Shown here piece after piece: positions 36,369 through 45,104 of a DNA stretch of 64,000 nt (positions within the stretch are counted from its first letter, which is position 1; each line of letters begins with the position of its first letter). The notes below the pieces were generated by a model, which saw only the letters and a program-made list of their open reading frames with translations, was not told where the DNA came from and searched no databases. A program made the translations under genes and the position numbers. Source of the DNA: an uncultured Bryobacteraceae bacterium (GTDB lineage Bacteria; Acidobacteriota; Terriglobia; Bryobacterales; Bryobacteraceae); contig CALKXJ010000005.1 in NCBI GenBank assembly GCA_938003835.1, forward strand, positions 62,001 through 126,000, in the 5' to 3' direction.

Positions 36369-37581
36369 GAAACTTCTCCCACAATCGCGCATCCAGCCAC
36401 GCCCGGAGCGGCTCCAGCCGGACGCGGTCGAGGATGTCCCGGGCGAAGGCGAGCGTGAGCAGCTCGCGCGCCTGGCGCTCGCCAATTCCCCGCGAGGTCA
36501 AGTAAAAGATCGCCTCCCGGTCAATCTGTCCGATCGTCGCCCCGTGCGTGCAGCGCACGTCGTCGGCGAAGATGCGCAGCTCGGGCTTGGTATTGATGAC
36601 TGCTTCCTTGGAGAGAAGCAGGTTCTTGTTAGTCTGCTTGGCATCGGTCTTCTGGGCCGGCTGCCGCACGACGATCTTGCCGTTGAAGACGCCCGAGGCG
36701 CGGTCGTCGAGAATGCCTTTATAAAGCTCGAAACTTGTGCCGTTCGGCTCGGCGTGATCGACGACGGTGCGGTTGTCGATATGCTGCGTGCCCGAGACCA
36801 CGTACAGGCCGTTGAGCGTCGCGCTGGCGCCCTGCTGGAGCACGCTGTTCACTTCGTTGCGCACCAGCTTGCCGCCGAGCGAGATGGCGCAGGTGGAGAG
36901 ATTGACGTCGCGCGCAGCCTGCACCTGGACCGTGCCGACGTGGAAGGCGCCCGTGTCCTCGAGCTCCAGCTTGTAGTGGTCCACCACCGCCCCTTCGGCC
37001 GCCACGATCTCGGTAACCGCGTTGCTCAGGTAATCCGTGCCGCGCCCGGCGTAGACCTCGATGAGCGTAAGCTGGCTCGCCCGCCCGGCCACCACCAGGC
37101 TACGCGGATGGCTCACCACGGGCACGCCGGCTCGCGTCGAGAGGTAAACGAGCTCGACCGGTTCCTCGAGCACCGTTCCGGCCGCCACCTCGACAAACGC
37201 GCCGTCGCGGAACGAGGCCGTATTCCAGGCCACGAAGGCATGCTCCTGGTATGGGGCATAGCGGGCCAAGTGGCGCGCCGCCGTCCCGTTGGCGCCGCTG
37301 AGCGGCCCGGCCGTGACGCCCCGCGGCCATTTCGCCGTGGAAAGCTCCGGCGCGAAACGGCCGTCCACGAAAACCAGCCGCAGGCCGCCCCAGCCCAACC
37401 GGGCCAGCTCCGCCCGGAGCTCTTCGTCAAGCCCGCGCGCGGCCTCCTCGGCCGGCGCGAAGTTCAGCTTCGCAAGGGGAGCGACGTTGGTGAAGCGCCA
37501 CTCCTCCTGGCGCGGTGTCGGAAAGCCCCGCTCGGCGAAAGACCGCGCCGCCTCCGAGCGGATCTCCTCGAGCTGCTTCAT
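36352..37581 (-). CDS. sufD: Fe-S cluster assembly protein SufD
   Basis: 409 residues of the SufB/SufD beta-helix family. The N-terminus QEEWRFTNVAPLAKL and the C-terminal motif CTHGATIGQIDREAIFYLTSRGI (in part) mark SufD. Together with SufB and SufC it forms the SufBC2D scaffold. The start overlaps the sufC stop by four bases (ATGA at 37578-37581). Confidence 0.94.
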   Translation of the reverse strand: MKQLEEIRSEAARSFAERGFPTPRQEEWRFTNVAPLAKLNFAPAEEAARGLDEELRAELARLGWGGLRLVFVDGRFAPELSTAKWPRGVTAGPLSGANGTAARHLARYAPYQEHAFVAWNTASFRDGAFVEVAAGTVLEEPVELVYLSTRAGVPVVSHPRSLVVAGRASQLTLIEVYAGRGTDYLSNAVTEIVAAEGAVVDHYKLELEDTGAFHVGTVQVQAARDVNLSTCAISLGGKLVRNEVNSVLQQGASATLNGLYVVSGTQHIDNRTVVDHAEPNGTSFELYKGILDDRASGVFNGKIVVRQPAQKTDAKQTNKNLLLSKEAVINTKPELRIFADDVRCTHGATIGQIDREAIFYLTSRGIGERQARELLTLAFARDILDRVRLEPLRAWLDARLWEKFHDRAG

Positions 37582-38336
37582 GCCGCGACTTCCGCCTCCA
37601 GCGACGCGTAGCCGGACAGCTCGAGCTCCTCGGCGAGCCGGGCGTCCCCGCTGCGCACGATCCGGCCGCCGGCGAGTACGTGCACCCGGTCCGGAACGAT
37701 ATAGTTGAGCAGCCGCTGGTAGTGGGTCACCACCAGAATCGCCCGCTCGGGAGCCCGCATCGCGTTGACGCCATTGGCGACGATCTTCAGCGCGTCGATG
37801 TCCAGGCCCGAGTCGGTCTCGTCGAGAATCGCCAGCCGGGGTTCGAGCACGGCCATCTGAAGGATCTCGTTGCGCTTCTTCTCGCCGCCGGAGAAGCCCA
37901 CGTTCACCGCCCGGTTCAGGAACGTCGGGTCCATGTCGAGCAGCTTGAGCTTCTCGCGCGCCAACGCCAGGAAATCCATCGCATCGAGCTCCTCCAGCCC
38001 CCGGTGCTTGCGCACGGCATTGAGCGCCGCCCGGAGGAAATAGGAGTTGCTGATGCCCGGGATCTCCACCGGGTACTGGAACGCCATGAAGACGCCCTCG
38101 CGGGCCCGCTCCTCCGGATCGAGCTCGAGCAGGTTCTTGCCGTCGTAGAGGATCTCGCCTTCGGTGACCTCGTAAGTGTCCCGGCCGGCGAGCACCTGCG
38201 CCAGCGTGCTCTTGCCCGAGCCGTTCGGCCCCATGATGGCGTGAACCTCGCCGGCCTCCATCACCAGATCGATGCCGCGCAGGATCTCCCTGCCGGCCAC
38301 CGACGCATGCAGATTCTTGATTTCCAGTAACGCCAT
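37578..38336 (-). CDS. sufC: Fe-S assembly ATPase SufC
   Basis: 252 residues, ABC-type ATPase: Walker A GPNGSGKSTLAQVLAG (36-51), signature VGFSGGEKKRNEIL, Walker B LEPRLAILDETDSGLD, and the H-loop in VVTHYQRLL. The SGGEKKR signature and ETDSGLD are typical of SufC as opposed to transport ATPases. Located between sufB and sufD, 30 bases after sufB. Confidence 0.96.
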   Translation of the reverse strand: MALLEIKNLHASVAGREILRGIDLVMEAGEVHAIMGPNGSGKSTLAQVLAGRDTYEVTEGEILYDGKNLLELDPEERAREGVFMAFQYPVEIPGISNSYFLRAALNAVRKHRGLEELDAMDFLALAREKLKLLDMDPTFLNRAVNVGFSGGEKKRNEILQMAVLEPRLAILDETDSGLDIDALKIVANGVNAMRAPERAILVVTHYQRLLNYIVPDRVHVLAGGRIVRSGDARLAEELELSGYASLEAEVAA

Positions 38337-38366
38337 GTCGCTTTGTGTCCTTCTCTGTTGCCTCGC

Positions 38367-39824
<1,458 letters not shown>

Positions 39825-39841
39825 GATCGTGTTCGGCTTTC

Positions 39842-39871
39842 AGTATCGCATAATGGCGACTGTCAAGTCAA
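39842..39871 (-). promoter_or_regulatory. Promoter-like element for the suf operon
   Basis: On the minus strand TTGACT (39871-39866) is followed 18 bases later by GATACT (39847-39842). The start would fall about 12 bases before the sufB ATG at 39824, leaving almost no leader, and no ribosome binding site is seen. A second TTGACA overlaps at 39866-39861, at a spacing too short for a -10 here. An Rrf2-type operator may overlap this AT-richer stretch. Confidence 0.35.
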
Positions 39872-39921
39872 GATTTGGACCCTTTTTTTCCGCCCTCTCC
39901 GGTGCTAGACTGGTATCGAAT

Positions 39922-39999
39922 CGGGGCGTGGCTCAGCCTGGTTAGAGCGCCTGGTTCGGGACCAGGAGGTCGGTGGTTCAAATCCACTCGCCCCGACCA
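39922..39999 (+). tRNA. tRNA-Pro (anticodon CGG)
   Basis: A complete 78-base tRNA including encoded CCA (39997-39999). The acceptor arms CGGGGCG (39922-39928) and CGCCCCG (39989-39995) pair at all seven positions; discriminator A39996. The anticodon arm is CCTGG-TTCGGGA-CCAGG with anticodon CGG, reading CCG proline codons. The T arm has the GGTTCAAATCC loop. D arm GCTCAGCCTGGTTAGAGC is standard. It lies between the divergent suf operon and the 3' end of the lipid operon. Confidence 0.95.
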
Positions 40000-40122
40000 G
40001 TTCCATCCTCCGAGCTCCTTCCGGGCGGCCGAGGCCGTGACGGGAACGCTTGGTCGGCGGCCAGCCTTCCAGCATCGCTGCCCTCTCATCCCGCCGACGC
40101 GCTCCCGATTGCCGCCGCAGGC

Positions 40123-41058
40123 TCAGCCGCGCGTCTCCGGCGCGATCACCCGGAGCCGGCGCGGCAGAATCGTCACTTCGACGGGCAGCGTGCCGAGCGG
40201 CTCGCCGTCCACCTCGATTCGGGTGACCTCCGGGGAGCGGGCCGCCACGCGCGCGGCGCGGAAGTGGCGCACCTTCGGGTGCTCGTAGATGTTGCCGCCG
40301 TAGAGGTAGGAGACGTCCTTGAGAAGCGTCAACAGGCTGATGTCCTCGATCACCGTCACCTCGAGCAGGCCGTCGTCGAGCGACGCCGCCGGGCAGACGT
40401 CCATGCCGCCGCCGTGATAGCGCCCGTTGCCGATGGCCACGTTCAGAATCCGCCACGTGCCGATCGACCGGTTCTCATCCAGAATCAGCTCGACCGTCTT
40501 GCCCCGGTAGAAGGTGAACACCTGGAGGGTGGCGTAGAAAAACGAGGCCCTGCCGCCCAGCGGGCTGAACAGATTGCGGGACCGAGCCGCCACCTCGCCC
40601 CCAATGCCAAAGCTCACTAGATTGACGAAATAGCGTTCGGCGGTCCGTCCTTGCGGGGTCTGGTAGCTCAGCCGGCCGGCGTCGATCTCGATGGGGCGGC
40701 CGCGGGCCAAGATCTCGATGGCCTGATCAGGCCGGGAGGGGATTTTCAACGTGCGCTGAAGGTCGCCCCCGGTGCCGAGGGGAAGGATGCCGAGACAGAC
40801 GCCCGCATCGGCGGCCCGCGCTTCGAGCAGGCCGTTGGCGATCTCGTTATATGTGCCGTCGCCGCCGACACCGACGATGAGCGTGTGCCCCCGCCCCGCA
40901 AGCTCGCGCGCCAGCTCCGCGGCGTGGCCGGGCGCCTCGGTGAAGCGCACTTCGATCTTGCCCAGGCGCTCTTCGACCGCGGGCCGGAGCCGGTTCCAGC
41001 GCCGCGCGGTCTTTCCGCCCGCCGAGCGCGGGTTGACGATGACGACTACGTCCTTCAT
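40123..41058 (-). CDS. Diacylglycerol kinase family lipid kinase (YegS-like)
   Basis: 311 residues. The catalytic GGDGT motif is at 65-69 (VGVGGDGTYNEIANG) and LPLGTGGDLQRTL follows at about 92-104; the N-terminal VIVNPRSAGGKTARRW is the usual nucleotide-binding start. The family phosphorylates diacylglycerol or other lipids and sphingoid-like substrates. It is the last gene of a seven-gene minus-strand run concerned with lipid-like chemistry (40123-49391), 63 bases after the epimerase gene. The LPLGTGGD differs from the more common LPxGTxND by G in place of N. Confidence 0.88.
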   Translation of the reverse strand: MKDVVVIVNPRSAGGKTARRWNRLRPAVEERLGKIEVRFTEAPGHAAELARELAGRGHTLIVGVGGDGTYNEIANGLLEARAADAGVCLGILPLGTGGDLQRTLKIPSRPDQAIEILARGRPIEIDAGRLSYQTPQGRTAERYFVNLVSFGIGGEVAARSRNLFSPLGGRASFFYATLQVFTFYRGKTVELILDENRSIGTWRILNVAIGNGRYHGGGMDVCPAASLDDGLLEVTVIEDISLLTLLKDVSYLYGGNIYEHPKVRHFRAARVAARSPEVTRIEVDGEPLGTLPVEVTILPRRLRVIAPETRG

Positions 41059-41121
41059 GCCGCTCCAAGGACTCCGATCTGCGGGAACAACGTTAAGAGA
41101 CCGAGTCTAGCGGATTCGTCC

Positions 41122-42129
41122 TCATTGCCGGAGGCGGCGCCGGGCGGCCCGCTCGCGCAGATCGGCCACGGTGTCGCGCAGCGTCTCCATCGGATCGCGC
41201 GCCCGGAAGCCGAGCTCCGTTGCCGCCTTGGTGGAATCGGCGTACCAGAAGTGCGCTGCCATCTCGATCGTCGTATCATCGAGCGGGAAGTTCCGGCCTA
41301 CGAGCGGCAGCAGCCGGCGGAACACGCGCGCGCTCCAGAGCGAGAACTCGAGCGGCAGCTCGAACATCGGCGGGCGGACACGCGCGATCTCGGCCACGCG
41401 GGCGATGATCTGGCGGAAGGTCCAGTTGGGTCCGCCGAGCAGATAGCGCTCGCCCGGCCGCCCGGCCTGCATGGCGGCGATCAGCCCGGCCGCGGCGTCG
41501 CGCGCGTCGACAAAGCACATGCCGCCCGAGGGAATGGCCGGCAGCCGCCCTTCGAGCAGGAGGGCAAGGTCGCCCGTCGAGGAGCCGAACTCATCCCCCG
41601 GACCGTAGAGCAGCCCCGGGTTCACGATCACGACAGGCAGGCCGTAACGCCGGAACAGATCGAGCGCCACCTTCTCGGCGTAGATCTTGCTCAGATAGTA
41701 CGGCCAGCGGCCGACCACCTCAATCTTGAAGCCGCCGTCTTCCGTGTGCGCCACCGGCTCCTTGCTGACCGCCACGGTGCCCGAGGAGGAGACCAGCACC
41801 ATGCGCTCGACCTTGTACGCCAAGGCGGCCCGGCAGACGTGGCGCGTGCCGTCGACGTTGACGTCGAAAATCTTCCACTTGTCACGCGGATTGCGCGAGA
41901 CGACTCCGGCGAGGTGATAGATCCGGGTGCAGCCGGCCACGGCGCGCTCCACATCCTCCGGCCGCGTGACGTCGCCCTCGACGATCTCCAGCCGCTCGGA
42001 GGGCTGAAACGGGCAGGGGCCGAAATTCAGGATGCGGAGCACGGCGCCCGGGTCGGAAGCGAGCAGGTGCTCCACCAGATGCCGCCCGAGGAAGCCGGTG
42101 GCCCCAGTAACAAGGATTCGTTGCGACAT
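41122..42129 (-). CDS. NAD-dependent epimerase/dehydratase (SDR)
   Basis: 335 residues of the extended short-chain dehydrogenase family, related to 3-beta-hydroxysteroid dehydrogenases and dihydroflavonol reductases. The nucleotide loop GATGFLG is at 9-15; the catalytic YxxxK is seen in WPYYLSKIYAEK; VVIVNPGLLYGPGDE is the usual substrate-side strand. Substrate unknown. The start is two bases after the stop of the LarA-like gene. Given the operon it may act on a lipid or polyprenyl-linked intermediate (inference). Confidence 0.85.
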   Translation of the reverse strand: MSQRILVTGATGFLGRHLVEHLLASDPGAVLRILNFGPCPFQPSERLEIVEGDVTRPEDVERAVAGCTRIYHLAGVVSRNPRDKWKIFDVNVDGTRHVCRAALAYKVERMVLVSSSGTVAVSKEPVAHTEDGGFKIEVVGRWPYYLSKIYAEKVALDLFRRYGLPVVIVNPGLLYGPGDEFGSSTGDLALLLEGRLPAIPSGGMCFVDARDAAAGLIAAMQAGRPGERYLLGGPNWTFRQIIARVAEIARVRPPMFELPLEFSLWSARVFRRLLPLVGRNFPLDDTTIEMAAHFWYADSTKAATELGFRARDPMETLRDTVADLRERAARRRLRQ

Positions 42130-42130
42130 C

Positions 42131-43822
42131 TCAGATGCTCTCCGGCGTACCCAGCACGTCCGCCATTTGGATGGGCGGCACCTTCAGGTGGGAGATCGTG
42201 GGCTCGCGCCCCACATGCGATTTCGCCATCTCGAGCGCCTCCTCCATGGTCGCGGCCGCCTCCCAGCCCATCCGCTCAGCCGCCCGCGGATCCTCGGCGC
42301 CGACTACGATCACCTTTCCCAGATGGTGCCTGCCGTTCTGGCCCCAGTACCACATGAAAAACGGATGCACGCCGTGGTAGCCGTAGCCAAACCGGAAGAT
42401 CCGGCGGTAGTCCGGATCGGCGGCGAACTCGGCTTCGTAGGTCCGCTCGAGCTCGAACGGATCCTTCGTCTCGGCCAGAAGCCGGTAGAACAACTCGATG
42501 TAGGAGGGATGGTGGCGCGGGTCGAAATCGGCATAAAGCGGATGGGTCATGATCAGCACGCCGTTGCGCTTCACCAGCGGCATGTACCGGTACATGTTGA
42601 AGATGTAGCCGAGCACGAGACAGTGCACCAGGATCGGGTTCAGGATCGAATTGACGTTATAGGGCATGATGAACGGCACGCCCACCACCATCACGTCGGA
42701 CTGGCCCTGGACCGGCACGCAATACTGCGCGTAGCAGTACTGAAGAATCTTCTCGTGCACGGCGTGCGTTTCGCCCGCGTAAACGGCCGTTGTCTCGTAA
42801 CAGGAGGGGATCGAGAACAGGATCTTGCGCTTAAGCGGCCTGGGCAGCCGCGCCAGCGCGTAGCGGACGGTCTCGAAGCACGCCTTGTCGAAAGAGTTCC
42901 ACCGATCCTCGTTCTTGACGAAGAACGCCAACCGCGGGTCGAACATGGCGTTGTTGACCGCTGACTCGATGTGGAAGACTTTGAGCGTGCGGTCGATGAC
43001 GGCGTTGATTCGGTCGGCCGATGCGGTCAGCGGCGATTGCCGGTGATCGAAGTAGGAATCGCAGGCCTGGATCGTCGCCGGGTTGTGGTTGGCCTTGAGG
43101 CCGGCATAATCGGCCGCGCCGATGCCGAGCGATTTCGAGCCGCCGTCCATCGGCACCAGGTTCACGTTGCAGTAGATCACCAGATCGGATTCGGCGATCC
43201 GGCGATAGACGCGGACCTTCTCGCCGAGCTCGGTGGCGCCGATCTCGACCATGTTGCCCGGGCCGTCGGCATCCATGTTGTAAAGCTGGTGCGGATAGTA
43301 GGCATCGAAAATTCGTTGCCCCACTTGCCAGATGATCTCGTGCGGCTCCATGCGCCGGTGGTAGGTGGTCACGATGACGATGTGGAAGTCCTCCACCCCG
43401 TGCGAAGCCAGCAGCTCGAGCAGGATCTCGAGCATCTCCTGGCGGATGTCGGGCCGGCGAAACTTGGGCAGCGGCAGCGAGATGTCGTCGATGCAGATGG
43501 TGACGCGCATGCCCGGCTTCAACAACGCCTCGAGCGGCTCCATCTCCTCGGGATGGGCGATCGCGTAACGGATGCCGGCCTTGCGGTCCTTGATGCCGGG
43601 CACCGTAGGCTTGGGATAGATCACACGCGTGCCGGCCGGAAGCTTCACCCTCCAGATATCCTCGCCGTACCAGAGAAGCCGCGGCGCCGAATCCTTCTCC
43701 AGGTGCACGAGACAGCCTTCGGGCGAGACTTCGGCCAGCCGGCCCACGGTGTTCGGGCCGGGCGGCGGGAACTCGAACTTACGGGATCGAACCTCGTTGA
43801 CTCGCGGTATCGTTGCGGCCAT
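42131..43822 (-). CDS. LarA-like protein, DUF2088 (lactate racemase family domain)
   Basis: 563 residues, longer than the roughly 425-residue LarA. DUF2088 features: ICIDDISLPLPKF (109-121, the acidic pair of the active-site loop), VTTYHRRMEPHEI (151-163, with the His of LarA's substrate/cofactor site), and DGGSKSLGIGAADYAGLKAN corresponding to the G-x-K-x-x-x-G region. LarA racemises lactate with a nickel pincer nucleotide; relatives act on other 2-hydroxy acids. No larB, larC or larE cofactor genes are in the window. ATG 43822 is chosen because the better-composed protein starts with MAATIPRVNEV; the upstream extension overlaps the HAD gene. Position in the lipid operon is unusual. Confidence 0.75.
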   Translation of the reverse strand: MAATIPRVNEVRSRKFEFPPPGPNTVGRLAEVSPEGCLVHLEKDSAPRLLWYGEDIWRVKLPAGTRVIYPKPTVPGIKDRKAGIRYAIAHPEEMEPLEALLKPGMRVTICIDDISLPLPKFRRPDIRQEMLEILLELLASHGVEDFHIVIVTTYHRRMEPHEIIWQVGQRIFDAYYPHQLYNMDADGPGNMVEIGATELGEKVRVYRRIAESDLVIYCNVNLVPMDGGSKSLGIGAADYAGLKANHNPATIQACDSYFDHRQSPLTASADRINAVIDRTLKVFHIESAVNNAMFDPRLAFFVKNEDRWNSFDKACFETVRYALARLPRPLKRKILFSIPSCYETTAVYAGETHAVHEKILQYCYAQYCVPVQGQSDVMVVGVPFIMPYNVNSILNPILVHCLVLGYIFNMYRYMPLVKRNGVLIMTHPLYADFDPRHHPSYIELFYRLLAETKDPFELERTYEAEFAADPDYRRIFRFGYGYHGVHPFFMWYWGQNGRHHLGKVIVVGAEDPRAAERMGWEAAATMEEALEMAKSHVGREPTISHLKVPPIQMADVLGTPESI

Positions 43823-43826
43823 CGAT

Positions 43827-44504
43827 TCAACTCTTTCGCGCGCGCAGGTCAACCACAGGCCACCCGCGCGCTTGAGCGATGCGGCGGAGCCGCGCGCCCA
43901 CGTTGACAGCCGCGGGACGGCCGACGGCTTCGAGCATCGGCAGATCCGACAGGCTGTCGGAGTATGCCTTCGATTCGGCTGAGTCCACATTATACTGGCC
44001 GCACAACTGGCGGATCAGGGCGACCTTCTCCCGGCCGGCGACCACCGGTGGCAGGATCGCTCCCGTGGCCACGCCGTCACGAAACTCGAGCACATTGGCG
44101 ATCACATGGTCAAAGCCGAAGTGGCGGGCCAGGGGAGCCAGGGCAAACTCGGGGCTGCCGGTCACGAGCACCGTCCGGTAACCCTCGTCCCGGTCCCGGC
44201 GAACCAGCTCGCGCGCCCCGGGGTAGATGGCCGGGCGCAGAACCTTTTCGAAAAGCCCTTGCGCCTCCGCGATGAGCCAGTCACGGCGCATGCCGCGGTA
44301 GAGGCGATAAAACCAGATGTTGAAGGCACGCCGGGAGTAGAGATCGATGGCGGCATAAAGCGGCAGGCCCGCCAGTAACTGAAGCGCCCGGCGCACCGCC
44401 AAGCCGCGCGCGGGCAGCCGTCGCAGATACCAGACGTACTGGCTGACGACGTTGCTTGAAACGAGCGTGCCATCCAGGTCGTAAAAGGCGAAGCGCGCGG
44501 CCAT
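43827..44504 (-). CDS. HAD-IB family phosphatase
   Basis: 225 residues of the HAD superfamily, subfamily IB (SerB-like). The nucleophile motif is FYDLDGTLV (Asp9, Asp11); motif II is LVTGSPEFAL; the lysine-bearing GREKVALIRQL follows and the last motif is YSDSLSDLPML. An Arg/Leu-rich helical cap is inserted after motif I. Such HAD-IB phosphatases are often next to acyltransferases and acyl-CoA/ACP reductases and may dephosphorylate a glycerol-phosphate or lipid phosphate. The start is three bases after the plsY stop. Confidence 0.85.
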   Translation of the reverse strand: MAARFAFYDLDGTLVSSNVVSQYVWYLRRLPARGLAVRRALQLLAGLPLYAAIDLYSRRAFNIWFYRLYRGMRRDWLIAEAQGLFEKVLRPAIYPGARELVRRDRDEGYRTVLVTGSPEFALAPLARHFGFDHVIANVLEFRDGVATGAILPPVVAGREKVALIRQLCGQYNVDSAESKAYSDSLSDLPMLEAVGRPAAVNVGARLRRIAQARGWPVVDLRARKS

Positions 44505-44507
44505 GCT

Positions 44508-45104
44508 CTAGCTCGAGGCCACCTGAAGCATGCGTCGCAGATTGTCGCGGTGCCGCCAGGCGATGATCGCCACGAGCCCCGCCGCATAGAGGCCCTCGCG
44601 CGGCCCTTCGCCGGCCAGCACCAGCACGGCGAACAGGACCGCCGCGGCCAGCGAAGCCTTAGCTCCGGACTCCGCCCACTTGCGGCGCGAGCCGATCAGC
44701 CGCCCGGCAACGTACAAGGCCACGCAGGCCAGGGCAAGCTTCCAGTAAAGCACCAGCATGACGCCGGCCGAGGTCGCGACGCCTTTCCCACCCTGGAACT
44801 TGAGCCACGGCGAGTAGCAGTGACCGAGCATGACCCCCAGCGCCAGCAGCCAGGCGACTTCGACGCTCTCACCGGGCCGATGAAGAGTGAGGATCGCCAC
44901 CGCGCCCTTGCCCACATCGCCGGCCAGACAAAGGAAAGCGCGGGGCTTGCTGAAACGCAGCACGTTGTTGAAGCCCGGGTTGCCCGAACCGATCTTGCGG
45001 ATGTCAACGCCGGTGCCGGCCATGGCGAGCACGGCAAACGGAATCGACCCCAGCAGAAAGGCCGCCGCCAGGCGGGCCACGAGCAGCGCGTCGAACTCAG
45101 GCAT
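44508..45104 (-). CDS. plsY: Acyl-phosphate:glycerol-3-phosphate acyltransferase, PlsY-like
   Basis: 198 residues with about five membrane helices. Motif 1 reads IGSGNPGFNNVLR (normally GSGNPGATNVLR, so Ala-Thr is replaced by Phe-Asn), motif 2 is WLKFQGGKGVATSAG (GGKGVAT intact), and motif 3 is IIAWRHRDNLRRML. PlsY transfers an acyl chain from acyl-phosphate to glycerol-3-phosphate. It starts inside the 3' end of the preceding gene (8-base overlap). It may be a cluster-specific variant of the housekeeping enzyme; the altered motif 1 is a reason to think so. Confidence 0.85.
   Translation of the reverse strand: MPEFDALLVARLAAAFLLGSIPFAVLAMAGTGVDIRKIGSGNPGFNNVLRFSKPRAFLCLAGDVGKGAVAILTLHRPGESVEVAWLLALGVMLGHCYSPWLKFQGGKGVATSAGVMLVLYWKLALACVALYVAGRLIGSRRKWAESGAKASLAAAVLFAVLVLAGEGPREGLYAAGLVAIIAWRHRDNLRRMLQVASS

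Noticed and set aside
39922-39999. tRNA-Pro as an integration site
   Set aside because: No integrase gene and no duplicated 3' tRNA end was seen nearby, so no element is indicated.
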